Of a DNA stretch of 64,000 bases, positions 1 to 8,941 are shown one piece after another. The stretch spans positions 62,001-126,000 of the forward strand of contig NZ_VOJI01000002.1 in assembly GCF_007923445.1 (NCBI RefSeq), read 5' to 3'. The notes beneath the pieces were generated by a model that saw nothing but the letters and a program-made list of their open reading frames with translations, had not been told where the DNA came from and searched no databases. How positions within the stretch are numbered: position 1 is the stretch's first letter; each line of letters begins with the position of its first letter. This DNA is from Puniceibacterium confluentis (GTDB taxonomy: Bacteria; Pseudomonadota; Alphaproteobacteria; Rhodobacterales; Rhodobacteraceae). The translations under genes and the position numbers were made by a program.

Positions 1-1361
1 GCCCGGCCCTCGGGGCGGTTGTCGGCCAGTCCCGGCCCCATGTCGTGCAGCAACAGGTCGGTATAGGGCCAGATCAGCTGAAAACTCTGTTCCGGCTGGC
101 CGCGCAGACGGGCGGTGACAAACTTCGGTTGGTGGCATGCAGTGCAGCCCGTGTCGTAGAACACCTGCTTGCCGCGCAGCACCTGCGGATCGGCGACATC
201 GCGCCGTGCAGGCACCCCGAGGTTGCGGGCGTAAAAGGTGACGAGGCCCAGACCATCGGCGCCGATCTCGGTGGCCTCGGGGCTGCCGGAGGTGCCGTCG
301 GGAGCGGCGCGGCAGTCGGTCTGAGCCTCGGTGCAGTCGCCGAACGCCGCCGGAAAGATCGGCGACGAAATGCCGATGTCGCCGGCAAAGGCCGCAGCGC
401 TTTGTTCGCGCACTGTCGGGGCGCCGGCCTTGAGCCCGAAACGGCCCAGCATCGGGCGGTTGTGTTCGAACGACCAGACCTTTTGCGCCCGCCCCGAGAT
501 GCCGTCGCCATCGGCGTCATCGGGGTCGGCCAGCGCCAGGATGTCCCCGGCTGCAATCGCTTCCAAAAGGCCAAGGCCGATCATCTGCGGCGCCACGCGT
601 GGTGACAGCATTGCACCGGGCGCAAGTGGACCATACCCCAGATCCGCGGCGCGGTAGGTCGGCACCCGCAAGACGGCCGTTTCACCACCCGACAACGCCA
701 GAGTCTGTTCGGTGTAGCGGACATCGAAACGGTATTCGGCAGCATGACCCGCGGTGGCGAAATCCTGCATCTGTCCGCCATAGACCGGGTCGGGCCGGGT
801 GCGCGGGCTGTCGTCACCGATGCCGGCCAGAAAGGCCTCGATTTCGCTCAGCGGGGCATCCTGGGCCGAGGGCACCGAGACCCGCAGAAAGATCGACACC
901 GCGTCATCCTGCGGCCCCTCCGGCGGATGGCCGCGCCCGTCCTTGAGATGGCAGGCCTGACATGAGCGTGCATTGAACAGCGGCCCCAGACCGTCCGACA
1001 CCAGCGTCGACGACGGCGACGACACCCAGAGCTTGCGGAACAGCCCGTCGCCGACCTTGAAGTCCAGCTCGCGTTCGAACGCCATGTTGCCCGAGGCCTG
1101 CGAAAACGCATCCGCCGTGGTCCTGGCACGCACCGTGGCCCCGCCGCCGGAATTTGCCTCGAACGGTTCCGGCGCGCTGAAATCCGCGGTCAGTCGGGTC
1201 ACGTCACGAATGCGGGCGATTTCGGCGCTGGTGCGGGGCACCTCGTCCAGGTGCGCCGCCGCGACATCAGGCGGCGTCTGCGAATGCGCAAGCGGCACGA
1301 GGCTGAAGCTCAACAACAGGGCACCGATCATGACAAGTTGCAGACGGGAAAGCGGGCTCAT
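1..1361 (-). CDS. di-heme oxidoreductase (DUF1111/DHOR family), 3' end cut by window edge
   Basis: A periplasmic c-type cytochrome-like protein of the DUF1111 di-heme oxidoreductase family. Translating the minus strand from the ATG at 1361 gives 453 residues that run off the left edge, so a short C-terminal piece is missing. A hydrophobic signal peptide (about residues 9-27, ending ALA-like 'PLAHS') is followed by two haem-binding sites, CQACH at 134-138 and CTACH at 406-410. The family is often called 'thiol oxidoreductase', but its substrate is not established. It lies downstream of an imelysin gene on the same strand, a pairing common in Rhodobacteraceae and thought to serve iron handling at the cell envelope. 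The 120-base gap to that gene holds a GC hairpin but no clear promoter, so co-transcription is likely. Confidence 0.85.
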   Translation of the reverse strand, partial: MSPLSRLQLVMIGALLLSFSLVPLAHSQTPPDVAAAHLDEVPRTSAEIARIRDVTRLTADFSAPEPFEANSGGGATVRARTTADAFSQASGNMAFERELDFKVGDGLFRKLWVSSPSSTLVSDGLGPLFNARSCQACHLKDGRGHPPEGPQDDAVSIFLRVSVPSAQDAPLSEIEAFLAGIGDDSPRTRPDPVYGGQMQDFATAGHAAEYRFDVRYTEQTLALSGGETAVLRVPTYRAADLGYGPLAPGAMLSPRVAPQMIGLGLLEAIAAGDILALADPDDADGDGISGRAQKVWSFEHNRPMLGRFGLKAGAPTVREQSAAAFAGDIGISSPIFPAAFGDCTEAQTDCRAAPDGTSGSPEATEIGADGLGLVTFYARNLGVPARRDVADPQVLRGKQVFYDTGCTACHQPKFVTARLRGQPEQSFQLIWPYTDLLLHDMGPGLADNRPEGR

Positions 1362-1383
1362 GGCGAACAGACCGTGTTGGTAG

Positions 1384-1408
1384 CCCGCCCGGGTGCGTTC
1401 CGGGCGGG
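1384..1408 (-). other. intercistronic GC hairpin (imelysin to DHOR)
   Basis: CCCGCCCGG (1384-1392) and CCGGGCGGG (1400-1408) form a perfect 9-bp stem with a 7-base loop in the gap between the two genes. No T-run follows on the minus strand. It is more likely an mRNA-processing or partial termination element than a full terminator. Confidence 0.5.
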
Positions 1409-1481
1409 ACGTGAAACTGGGGAACAGATGTGGTGCGGCATCCCGGGGTTCAACGGGACGGACCGCCGCACCCTTCTGCGC

Positions 1482-2744
1482 TTACTGGAACACTGCGTTC
1501 ACATCATCCAGACTGTCCGACCCTTCGAGCGTGATTCCGCCCAGATCCAGCGCCGTCACCACCCGTTCTATCGACCGGGTCTGCGCCACCAGCGCCGCGA
1601 CCGCCGACATCACCAGTTCTTCGCCCGCATCGTTGCCGCGCGCGAGCATCATGTCGTAGGCCATGCCGTTCCTGGTCGCATCGACGATTTCCGTCATCTC
1701 AACCATCGTGGCGTCCAGATCAGTGCGCAACTGTGCGTCCGCCGGGGCGTTGACCTCGGCCACCAGATCGGCCAGCGACGCACCGGAAATCTGGGTGCCG
1801 TCACTCCGCGTGTATTGCCCGAGATAGGCCTGCCGGATGCCCAGAGCGTCGTAGTAATGGCTCCACTGCGTGGTGTCCGAGAAACAGTCGTGCTCTTCTT
1901 CCGGATCGTTGAGCAACACGCCCAGTTTCATCCTCTGGCCCGCCAGTTCACCGTAGGACAACGACCCCATTCCGGTGAGTATCGCCTGAAGGCCCGCCGC
2001 CTCGTCGCCGGTCAGCGTGGTGCGGGCCGCGCCGTCGGGCGCCCACTGCGCGACCATCCATTCGAGATCGGACAGCAGCAGATCCGACGCGGCGCGCAGA
2101 TAGTCCGCCCGACGGTCGCAATTGCCGTTGGTGCAGTCCGCACCAGCCGCATAGTCGGTCCAGGGACGCGCACCTGCCCCGGCCCCGGTGCCGTTCAGAT
2201 CCTGCCCCCAGAGCAGGAACTCGATGGCGTGATAGCCGGTGGCGACATTCGCCTCGACGGCGTCCGCTTCCTGCAGGGTCTCCTCGAGCAGCGCCGGCGT
2301 GATTTCGGCGGCGTCCACGGTCTGACCGGACAGGACAAAGCTGGGATTGGCGATCACATTCAGCGCGGCAATGGCATTTTCATCCGTCGCACCACCATAG
2401 GAGGCATCCACATAGTCGATCAGCCCCTCGTCCAGCGGCCAGGCATTCACCCGGCCTTCCCAGTCATCGACGATGGCATTGCCAAAGCGGTAGACCTCGG
2501 TCTGCATGTAGGGCACCCGCGCGGCGATCCAGGCTGCGCGCGCCTCGGCCAGAGTCTGTTCCGACGGGGCAGTGATCAGCGCCGAGATGGCGTTCTTCAG
2601 GACCTGCGCCGTGGTCAGGCTGTCGGAGTATTTGGCCTCGGCAATGTCGGCGTAGGTGGCAAGCACCTCGGATGTTTCAACAGCCATGACCGGTGCGGCG
2701 GTCAGGACGGTCGTGGCCAGACCGGCCAGGAGGATGCGTGTCAT
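1482..2744 (-). CDS. imelysin family protein (peptidase M75-like, iron-regulated)
   Basis: A secreted imelysin-like protein of 420 residues, a family (IrpA/EfeO-like) linked to iron uptake or binding in the periplasm; despite the M75 label, peptidase activity is doubtful for most members. The start at 2744 is chosen because MTRILLAGLATTVLTAAPVMA is a typical signal peptide and an AAGGG sequence lies just upstream; the reading frame stays open further 5' without good signals. The family motif GxHxxE is present at residues 170-175 (GYHAIE). It is followed by the di-heme oxidoreductase gene on the same strand, and a candidate promoter and palindrome lie about 90-113 bases upstream. Confidence 0.88.
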   Translation of the reverse strand: MTRILLAGLATTVLTAAPVMAVETSEVLATYADIAEAKYSDSLTTAQVLKNAISALITAPSEQTLAEARAAWIAARVPYMQTEVYRFGNAIVDDWEGRVNAWPLDEGLIDYVDASYGGATDENAIAALNVIANPSFVLSGQTVDAAEITPALLEETLQEADAVEANVATGYHAIEFLLWGQDLNGTGAGAGARPWTDYAAGADCTNGNCDRRADYLRAASDLLLSDLEWMVAQWAPDGAARTTLTGDEAAGLQAILTGMGSLSYGELAGQRMKLGVLLNDPEEEHDCFSDTTQWSHYYDALGIRQAYLGQYTRSDGTQISGASLADLVAEVNAPADAQLRTDLDATMVEMTEIVDATRNGMAYDMMLARGNDAGEELVMSAVAALVAQTRSIERVVTALDLGGITLEGSDSLDDVNAVFQ

Positions 2745-2831
2745 GTGGAACCCTTTCCGTGAGAAGCTGGGCGTTTGGCCCTGTGCGCGACGGAATCGCG
2801 ATGCCCGCAACCTGACCAAAACAGTCAGGGT

Positions 2832-2857
2832 TGTCAAACCTGATAATTTTACTCGGT
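2832..2857 (-). promoter_or_regulatory. candidate promoter and palindromic operator for the imelysin gene
   Basis: On the minus strand a TTGACA -35 element (2832-2837) is followed 17 bases later by the weak -10 CAGGTT. Directly upstream is an imperfect palindrome, ACC-N3-TAA-N2-TTA-N3-GGT (2838-2857). Its size and its position against the -35 box suit an iron-responsive regulator, but which regulator (Irr, RirA, Fur or an IscR-type protein) cannot be told. Confidence 0.4.
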
Positions 2858-2858
2858 A

Positions 2859-4133
2859 TTAGGGCTTCGATTCTGACACGGGCCGCCCCCGCGCACCCTG
2901 CAACCGCGCCGCGCCGACCCAACTCAGCGCCACCATCAACGCCGCCGTCCCGAGGCACAGTGGCAAACCGCCCAACTGATAGCTCAGTCCCGACAGCAGC
3001 GTTCCCATGAGACGCCCGGCGGCATTGGCCATGTAGTAAAACCCGACATCCATTGTGACCCGCGCCCCGGTGGAAAACGCCAGTATCAGGTACGAATGCA
3101 GCGCCGAGTTCACCGCAAACACCGCACCGAACAGCAGCAGCCCCAGGATCAGCGCCACGGTAAGCCCGCCAGAGGGCGCGCCGCCAAGCCACACCAGCAG
3201 CGCCAGAACGGCGGGGATCACCGCAAGGCCGGCCGCCCAGTGGCGCGCGGCATGGATGATCTCGGCCTCGGGGCGGGTATCCGCGTGCAACAGCTTTGGC
3301 GCGGCGGCCTGCACACCGCCGTACAGCACCGTCCAGACCGCCATGAAGCTGCCTATGGTGAAAAACGCGGCGCGGTTGCCTTCGGGGCTGCCATCCGACA
3401 ACACGGCGTAGAAATAGATCGGTATCCCGACCACGAACCAGACATCGCGGGCGCCGAACAGGAATACCCGCGCCATGCTCAGCCAGTTGATGTTGGCGTT
3501 GCGCGAAAAAATCTCTCTGAATTTCGCGTCCTTGCGACCGGTAGGCAATCCGGTCGGCATCTTCAGGACGACCGCCAACAGGATCAGCGCCAGCACCGAT
3601 GCCATGCCCAGAACCGCCGGCACGAACCCGGCAAGCGCCAGCAGGACCGCCCCCAGCAAGAAGCCCAGCCCCTTGACCGCGTTCTTCGACCCCGTCAGCA
3701 GCGCCACCCAGCGGAACAACCCGCCCTGACCATCGGGGGCCAGCAGCTTGACGGCTGACTTGGCACTCATCTTGGCCAGATCCTTGGCCACGCCCGAGGC
3801 GCCCTGCACCAGCATCACAAACACGACCGAGGCCGCAATGCCCCAGGCAGGATCCAGTTGCGCCAATGCCAGAAGCGCTGCGACCTGCAAGCCAAGTCCG
3901 GCGTAGAGCGTCGAGGTCAGCCCGAACCGCGCCGCGATCCAGCCGGCACTCAGGTTGGTGACGATGCCGGCCAGTTCATACAGCACAAACAGATAGGCGA
4001 GCTGGACCGGCGTGAACCCCAGGGCGTGGAAATGCAGCAGCACCAGCATCCGCAGCGCGCCGTCGGTCAGCATGAACGCCCAGTAGGCCGCGGTCACGGC
4101 GATATAGGCGGAGAGCCCTTCGGGTCGGCTCAC
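2859..4133 (-). CDS. arsJ: ArsJ, MFS exporter of 1-arseno-3-phosphoglycerate
   Basis: A major facilitator protein of 424 residues with about 12 membrane segments, matching ArsJ, which exports the unstable ester 1-arseno-3-phosphoglycerate made by the neighbouring GAPDH; the ester then falls apart outside, so arsenate is expelled. The GTG start at 4133 is preferred because it overlaps the stop codon of the GAPDH gene (GTGA, 4130-4133), a coupling signal; a longer frame to 4187 would run well into the GAPDH coding sequence and adds an arginine-rich stretch unlike the family. Internal features include the cytoplasmic loop rich in lysine ([12 protein letters not shown]) in the middle of the N-terminal half. 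It is the last gene of an arsRC-gapdh-arsJ operon. Confidence 0.9.
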   Translation of the reverse strand: MSRPEGLSAYIAVTAAYWAFMLTDGALRMLVLLHFHALGFTPVQLAYLFVLYELAGIVTNLSAGWIAARFGLTSTLYAGLGLQVAALLALAQLDPAWGIAASVVFVMLVQGASGVAKDLAKMSAKSAVKLLAPDGQGGLFRWVALLTGSKNAVKGLGFLLGAVLLALAGFVPAVLGMASVLALILLAVVLKMPTGLPTGRKDAKFREIFSRNANINWLSMARVFLFGARDVWFVVGIPIYFYAVLSDGSPEGNRAAFFTIGSFMAVWTVLYGGVQAAAPKLLHADTRPEAEIIHAARHWAAGLAVIPAVLALLVWLGGAPSGGLTVALILGLLLFGAVFAVNSALHSYLILAFSTGARVTMDVGFYYMANAAGRLMGTLLSGLSYQLGGLPLCLGTAALMVALSWVGAARLQGARGRPVSESKP

Positions 4134-5131
4134 AACCGGTCTCCGACCATGCGGGCGACGTCGACCAGCCGCTGGGCATAGCCCCATTCGTTGTCATACC
4201 AGGCATAGATCTTTACCTGCGTGCCGTCCGTGACCATGGTCGACGGCGCGTCGATGATGCAGGAGCGCGGATCATTGGTGTAATCGGTCGACACCAGCGG
4301 GCGGACCTCATAGCCCAGAATGCCTTTGAGCGGAGCGGTTTCGGCGGCTGCGGCGAACAGGGCGTTGACCTCTTCGGCGCTGGTGGCGCGGCTGACCTCG
4401 AACACGCAGTCGGTGAGCGAGGCATTGAGCAGCGGCACCCGCACTGCATGGCCGTTCAGCTTGCCGGTGAGTTCCGGATAGATCAGCGTGATCGCGGTGG
4501 CGCTGCCGGTGGTCGTCGGGATCAGCGCATTCAGCCCGGAACGGGCACGACGCAGATCCTTTCCAGGACGATCGACAATGGTCTGCGTGTTGGTAATATC
4601 ATGGATTGTCGTTATCATTCCATGTTTTATGCCGATATTCTCATGTATCACCTTTACGATCGGCGCCAGGCAATTGGTGGTGCAACTCGCCGCCGTCACG
4701 ACGTCATGCATCGCAGGGTCATAGCTGTCGTGATTCACGCCAAAGACGATGTTGGCGACCGCAGGATCCTTGACCGGCGCCGAAACGACAACCTTTTTCA
4801 CCCCGGCCGCAAGGTAGGGCGCGATCCGATCCATCGTCTTGAAATAACCGGTGCAGTCGATCACCACATCGACGCCCGCGAGCGGCAGGTCGTCAAGGTT
4901 GCGGGTCTGCAAACAGGCGATACGGGTGCCGTTGATGGTTATGCTGTCAGCAGCATGTGAAAACTCCGCAGGCCAGCGCCCGTGGACGGTGTCAAATTCC
5001 AGCAGATGCGCCTGCATCATCGGATCGCCGACGGCGTCGTTGACAAAGGCGATCTCGGCCCCGCTTTCCAGCAGGGGGCGAAGCGCCAGCTTGCCCATGC
5101 GGCCAAGCCCGTTAATGGCGTAGGTTGTCAT
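4130..5131 (-). CDS. ArsJ-associated glyceraldehyde-3-phosphate dehydrogenase
   Basis: A 333-residue GAPDH. The N-terminal Rossmann fold shows [10 protein letters not shown] (5-14), the catalytic site SCTTNC puts the nucleophile at Cys150, and the C-terminus has the usual WYDNEWGY. In this context the enzyme is expected to use arsenate in place of phosphate, forming 1-arseno-3-phosphoglycerate for ArsJ to export, rather than serving glycolysis. The start codon overlaps the arsRC stop (ATGA, 5128-5131) and its own stop overlaps the arsJ start, so all three genes are translationally coupled. GAPDH identity is certain; the arsenate role is inferred from the operon. Confidence 0.92.
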   Translation of the reverse strand: MTTYAINGLGRMGKLALRPLLESGAEIAFVNDAVGDPMMQAHLLEFDTVHGRWPAEFSHAADSITINGTRIACLQTRNLDDLPLAGVDVVIDCTGYFKTMDRIAPYLAAGVKKVVVSAPVKDPAVANIVFGVNHDSYDPAMHDVVTAASCTTNCLAPIVKVIHENIGIKHGMITTIHDITNTQTIVDRPGKDLRRARSGLNALIPTTTGSATAITLIYPELTGKLNGHAVRVPLLNASLTDCVFEVSRATSAEEVNALFAAAAETAPLKGILGYEVRPLVSTDYTNDPRSCIIDAPSTMVTDGTQVKIYAWYDNEWGYAQRLVDVARMVGDRL

Positions 5132-5967
5132 TGTATTTCCTTGGTATCATGCGACATCTGGTCGACGCTGTGTTGCAGGGAATTGCGGTCCATCGCGCCA
5201 ATTGGCAGCGCCGCAAAAGCACTGATGCGGTTGCTCAGAGCGCCGTAGACCTGCTGGAAGGCCAGCATCTTCTCGGCCTCAGTGCCCTGTACCCGGGCCG
5301 GATCCGGCTGGCCCCAGTGCCCCGAGATCGGCTGACCCGGCCAGGCGGGACAATCCTCGTTCGCGGCGCGGTCACAGACGGTAAAGACAAAGTCGAAGTT
5401 CGGGGCGCCGGGGCTCTGGAATTCGGACACATGTTTGGCACGCAGCTGCGAAGTGTCGTGCCCCTTGTCGGCCAGCATCCGCACTGCAACGGAGTTCAGG
5501 TGCGACGCCGGAGTGGTGCCGGCCGAGTAGACTGCAAAGCGCTCCGGCGCCAGGTCGCGCAGCAGGCTCTCTGCTATGACCGAACGGGCGGAATTGCCGG
5601 AGCAGATGAATAATACATTGTATACCCTTGTGGTGTCTTCATTTTTTTCAATTCCGAAGGCAGCACGGGATAGACATGTTTCTGGCCGCGAGCGGCAACA
5701 GTCCTCGAAGAGGAAGCCGACCAGTGCGTCAGCGGACCGGGTGTCGGCACGGTACAGCCGCGAGGTGCCCTTTGCCGTCTGAGTGATCAGCCCGGCCTGG
5801 CGCAGCGCCCCGAGATACACCGAAAGCGTCGAGCCCTTGAGCCCCAGAGCGGCCGCAATCTCGCCAGCGGCCACGGCATCGGGGTAACGCCGCATCAATA
5901 GCCGGAACACCGAAAGGCGCTGCGCATGGCCGAGGGCGGCAAGTTGTTCGAGAATCTGCTTTTCCAT
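5128..5967 (-). CDS. ArsR-ArsC fusion: arsenic-responsive repressor plus LMWP-type arsenate reductase
   Basis: A two-domain protein of 279 residues. Residues 1-85 are a winged-helix ArsR repressor, followed by a cysteine cluster (Cys90, Cys91, Cys98) placed like the arsenite-sensing site of alphaproteobacterial ArsR proteins. Residues 115-245 are a low-molecular-weight phosphatase-like arsenate reductase with the CX5R loop CSGNSAR (122-128) and further cysteines at 198 and 206 that could act in the redox relay. It probably represses the operon until arsenite binds and also reduces arsenate. An in-frame stop two codons upstream makes 5967 the earliest possible start. No Shine-Dalgarno sequence precedes it, so the transcript may be leaderless. 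Confidence 0.88.
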   Translation of the reverse strand: MEKQILEQLAALGHAQRLSVFRLLMRRYPDAVAAGEIAAALGLKGSTLSVYLGALRQAGLITQTAKGTSRLYRADTRSADALVGFLFEDCCRSRPETCLSRAAFGIEKNEDTTRVYNVLFICSGNSARSVIAESLLRDLAPERFAVYSAGTTPASHLNSVAVRMLADKGHDTSQLRAKHVSEFQSPGAPNFDFVFTVCDRAANEDCPAWPGQPISGHWGQPDPARVQGTEAEKMLAFQQVYGALSNRISAFAALPIGAMDRNSLQHSVDQMSHDTKEIQ

Positions 5968-5988
5968 ATTTCATGGATATATGAAATA
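5967..5988. promoter_or_regulatory. ars operator overlapping the arsRC start codon
   Basis: TATTTCAT (5967-5974) and ATGAAATA (5981-5988) are perfect inverted 8-base arms around a 6-base spacer. The palindrome begins at the first base of the start codon. This is the expected size and place for autoregulation by an ArsR-family repressor; binding there would block a promoter that starts transcription at or next to the ATG. Confidence 0.55.
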
Positions 5989-6047
5989 GATGACAGATCC
6001 ATGACAGAACGCGCCGAAATGCGGCGTGCTCCGCCTCCGGGCCGAAT

Positions 6048-7742
6048 TTACGACAGAATTTCGAACCGGGTTACATCCACCATGCCGCGATCAGTGATCT
6101 TGAGCGCCGGAATCACCGGCAGGGCCAGGAATGCAAGTTGCAGGAACGGCTCTTCCAGGGTCACGCCCAGGTCGCGGGCAGCGGCGCGCAGCCCGCTGAG
6201 GGCGTCGCGCACCACCTCGAACGGCTCAAGGCTCATCAGGCCGGCAACCGGCAGCGAAAGTTCGGCCAGAACCACACCGTCGCGCACGACGACAAAGCCG
6301 CCTTCGAGCGCGCTCAGCCGGTTGGCGGCCACAGCCATGTCGGCGTAGTCGACGCCCACGCAAGCGATGTTGTGATGGTCGTGACAGACCGTCGAGGCGA
6401 TGGCTCCGGCCTGCAACCCGAAGCCGCGCACAAAACCGGTGGCGATGTTGCCGTTCTTGCCATGGCGTTCGATGACCGCAATGCGGGCCAGGTCGCGGGC
6501 CGGATCGGGAAATTTGTCGCCGTCCCGGATCGGGATGTCTTCGTGAAGGTGGTCGGTCAGGATCTGCCCCGGACGGATGCCGATGACATCCGTGTCGGTG
6601 CGGTTGGCACGGGCACGGAATTCCGACGGCACGACCTCCGGTGCGCGCACGGAATTGCGCCCGACCGGTGCGATGATCTCCCGCGCGGCAAAGGCGGTGT
6701 CGTTCACCACCCTGCCCGCACAGAGCACCATCTGCGCATGGCACCCTTCGAGCGAATCGATCACGACGATATCGGCACGCTTGCCCGGGGCGATCATGCC
6801 CCGGTCCTTCAGACCGAACGCCTCGGCGGCCGACAGAGACGCCGCGCGGTAGGCGGCCAACGGCGGCGTACCCAGGGCGATCAGCGTGCGGATCATATAG
6901 TCGAGATGACCATGTTCGGCGATATCCAACGGGTTGCGGTCGTCGGTGCACAGGCACATGTAGGGTGCGCTGCGCTCGGTCAGCAGCGGTTGCAGGGCAT
7001 GCAGATCCTTGGACACCGACCCCTCGCGGATCAGCACGCGCATCCCCTTGCGCAGTTTTTCCAGGGCTTCGGCGGCGCTGGTCGCTTCGTGCTCGGTGCG
7101 GATGCCGGCGGCGATATAGGCGTTCAGATCGCGCCCGGTCAGCAGCGGACAGTGACCGTCGATATGGCCGCCCTCGAACAGCGCGAGTTTCTTCATCGCC
7201 TCGGGCTCGCGATGGATCACGCCGGGATAGTTCATGAATTCGGCCAGACCGATGGCCGAGGGGTGCCCCATCAGCGCCGCAAGGTCATCGGCCAGAAGTT
7301 CGGCCCCGGCGGTTTCCATATGTGTGGATGGCACGCACGAGCTGAGCTGGACGCGGATGTCCATCACCGTGCGCTCACTGGCGGCCTGAAAATAGCGGAT
7401 GCCCTCTGCTCCGACGACATTGGCAATCTCGTGCGGGTCGCAGATGGCAGTGGTGACGCCGCGCGGCGCAACACAGCGATCAAACTCGAACGGGGTGACC
7501 AGCGAGGATTCGATGTGCAGGTGGGTGTCGATGAAGCCTGGCACGAGGGTAAGACCACTGACGTCGATCACCTGCACCGCGTCATAGTCGGCGCAGATTC
7601 CCACGATGGTATCGCCGCAGATGGCAACGTCTCCGGCCAGCATCTCGCCGGTCATCAGGTCGAACACCTGCCCGCCGCGCAGCACGGTGTCGGCCGGTAT
7701 GTCCCCACGTGCCTGCGCAATGCGCCGGGATAGCTCGGCCAT
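6048..7742 (-). CDS. ade: adenine deaminase
   Basis: A 564-residue metal-dependent hydrolase of the amidohydrolase superfamily, matching bacterial adenine deaminases (AdeC/YicP), which convert adenine to hypoxanthine for purine salvage. The metal-binding HxH motif is at His74/His76 in [10 protein letters not shown], preceded by the beta-sandwich segment (16-67). The C-terminal family domain with [12 protein letters not shown] is intact. Length is normal for the family. The gene stands alone: the ars operon ends are divergent to it in function, and the upstream 199 bases carry no other gene. An RNA or purine-linked regulatory element was not recognised. Confidence 0.93.
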   Translation of the reverse strand: MAELSRRIAQARGDIPADTVLRGGQVFDLMTGEMLAGDVAICGDTIVGICADYDAVQVIDVSGLTLVPGFIDTHLHIESSLVTPFEFDRCVAPRGVTTAICDPHEIANVVGAEGIRYFQAASERTVMDIRVQLSSCVPSTHMETAGAELLADDLAALMGHPSAIGLAEFMNYPGVIHREPEAMKKLALFEGGHIDGHCPLLTGRDLNAYIAAGIRTEHEATSAAEALEKLRKGMRVLIREGSVSKDLHALQPLLTERSAPYMCLCTDDRNPLDIAEHGHLDYMIRTLIALGTPPLAAYRAASLSAAEAFGLKDRGMIAPGKRADIVVIDSLEGCHAQMVLCAGRVVNDTAFAAREIIAPVGRNSVRAPEVVPSEFRARANRTDTDVIGIRPGQILTDHLHEDIPIRDGDKFPDPARDLARIAVIERHGKNGNIATGFVRGFGLQAGAIASTVCHDHHNIACVGVDYADMAVAANRLSALEGGFVVVRDGVVLAELSLPVAGLMSLEPFEVVRDALSGLRAAARDLGVTLEEPFLQLAFLALPVIPALKITDRGMVDVTRFEILS

Positions 7743-7941
7743 GTCATGCCCCTGTCTGTTGTGCAGCGTGTCGCCGTTTCATGCGCCAGCAGACCCGATC
7801 CGGGGACCAAGGACAAGGGGCCGAAGGCGCATGACCCGGGGCCACAGTCAGGTTAAAAACGGCTGCCCGAAAAAAAAGGCAGGATCACCCCGCCTCTTTC
7901 TCTGACTCCACCTATGTGAGTCCGTCGATTTTTCGGATCTG

Positions 7942-8076
7942 TCAGCCCATCGAAGATCGGTCATTATGCCGATGCTCGCGTAGCCCGTCTTCGTCGCGCT
8001 TGCTGGTCAGCGCAAATATCAGTGCCGCAATCAGGGTGAGCGCGGCCAATCCAGCTATGAATATGTCGGTCGTCAT
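7942..8076 (-). CDS. 44-residue single-pass membrane protein, EcfG-controlled
   Basis: A short gene on the minus strand encoding MTTDIFIAGLAALTLIAALI followed by FALTSKRDEDGLREHRHNDRSSMG. A hydrophobic helix (about residues 5-23) leads into a highly charged, histidine- and aspartate-bearing tail, so the protein is probably a bitopic membrane peptide. A start four codons upstream (8088) is also possible. Function is unknown. The strongest support that it is real is the perfect EcfG-type promoter 32 bases upstream of the start (8108-8133), which would make it part of the general stress regulon, divergent from the PRC-barrel gene. Confidence 0.65.
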   Translation of the reverse strand: MTTDIFIAGLAALTLIAALIFALTSKRDEDGLREHRHNDRSSMG

Positions 8077-8107
8077 TGCTCGGTCCATTTGTTGCTGTCA
8101 CAGTGGT

Positions 8108-8133
8108 AACGTCGCCGGGCAAGCTGCGGTTCC
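8108..8133 (-). promoter_or_regulatory. EcfG-type promoter of the 44-residue membrane protein
   Basis: On the minus strand GGAAC (8133-8129), 17 bases, then CGTT (8111-8108): an exact match to the alphaproteobacterial general stress consensus GGAAC-N16/17-CGTT. Transcription would start near 8101, leaving a 5' leader of about 13-25 bases. Confidence 0.75.
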
Positions 8134-8158
8134 GGAACTTAGGGGGTGTTCACGGGTT
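8134..8158 (+). promoter_or_regulatory. near-consensus EcfG promoter of the PRC-barrel gene
   Basis: GGAAC (8134-8138), 16 bases, then GGTT (8155-8158), one mismatch to CGTT. Its -35 abuts that of the divergent promoter, so the two form the palindrome GTTCCGGAAC at 8129-8138. The start codon at 8181 lies about 22 bases after the -10. Confidence 0.55.
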
Positions 8159-8180
8159 TGGGATGCAGGGAGGCAACACT

Positions 8181-8900
8181 ATGCTGACGAGCTACACGGA
8201 TCTGATGAACTATCACGCCCGGTTGGGCGAGGATGCGTTCGATATCACCGACCTTCTGTTCAATGCCGCCGACGGCGCGCTGAAATATCTGGTGGTGGAC
8301 ACCGGTGCCTGGCTGGAAACCCAGCAAACCCTGGTAGCCGCCTCTCTTATCGGGGCAATAGACGTCGAGGACGCCGAAGTCGCATTGCGTGCCAGCCGCG
8401 AAGAATTTGACCAGGCCCCACGTTGGCAGGGCAGCGACGAGGCCCTGATCCCGCTGCTGGCCGCGCTGCCGCCGCTTGTCGTCGGGCCATTCGGATCGAC
8501 ATATGCCCCACTGGCAATGGCGGCGGAACTGGGCCCGCAGAGCGCCGCAAAAGACACCGATCCGCGCGCGCAGACCGCTTTCGACCAGTTTGAAATGGCG
8601 CGGGGCTGGCTGGGATCCGAAATGTTCGGTCGCGACGGCCCACTTGGCACATTGGGGGATCTGCTGCTGGACGCCGAAGCGGGCCGGGTCACACATCTTG
8701 TTGTCAGCAGCGATGATGTCCAGCCGGGCAAGATGCTGGCCGTGCCCTATTCCGTTCTGCGCTACCGGGCGACCGGCGGGCACCTGGTGCTGAACCTTAC
8801 GGCGGAACGGCTTCGGCAGGCGCCACAGATAGACCAGATGGAACGGCTGAAACGCCACTGGCACGCGGACCTGCACAGCTATTTCATGATGCCGTTGTAG
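8181..8900 (+). CDS. PRC-barrel domain protein, probably stress-induced
   Basis: A 239-residue soluble protein with two PRC-barrel-like repeats, about 8-75 (ending YLVVDTGAWL...) and 145-225 (LGDLLLDAEAGRVTHLVVSS...). The VDTG and DAEAGRVTHLVV segments are the usual PRC strand-turn patterns. Family members bind RNA-processing, photosynthetic or cytoskeletal partners, and many alphaproteobacterial ones are under stress control; no enzyme activity is predicted. The start at 8181 has GGGAGG eight bases before it, better than the upstream in-frame starts that would overlap the promoter. It is divergent from the small membrane protein and convergent with the amidotransferase gene. Confidence 0.72.
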   Translation: MLTSYTDLMNYHARLGEDAFDITDLLFNAADGALKYLVVDTGAWLETQQTLVAASLIGAIDVEDAEVALRASREEFDQAPRWQGSDEALIPLLAALPPLVVGPFGSTYAPLAMAAELGPQSAAKDTDPRAQTAFDQFEMARGWLGSEMFGRDGPLGTLGDLLLDAEAGRVTHLVVSSDDVQPGKMLAVPYSVLRYRATGGHLVLNLTAERLRQAPQIDQMERLKRHWHADLHSYFMMPL

Positions 8901-8941
8901 ACACTGGCTCGCGCCGTCCCGCCACGACCTGCACCGGAGCG

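Noticed and set aside
6138-7733. Long plus-strand frame opposite adenine deaminase
   Set aside because: Antisense shadow of a well-supported gene in a GC-rich genome; His/Gln/Gly-rich with no family motif.
7861-7885. CTGCC...GGCAG hairpin with an A8 loop upstream of the adenine deaminase gene
   Set aside because: The stem is only 5 bp and the poly-A is in the loop, not after the stem; no regulatory class fits.
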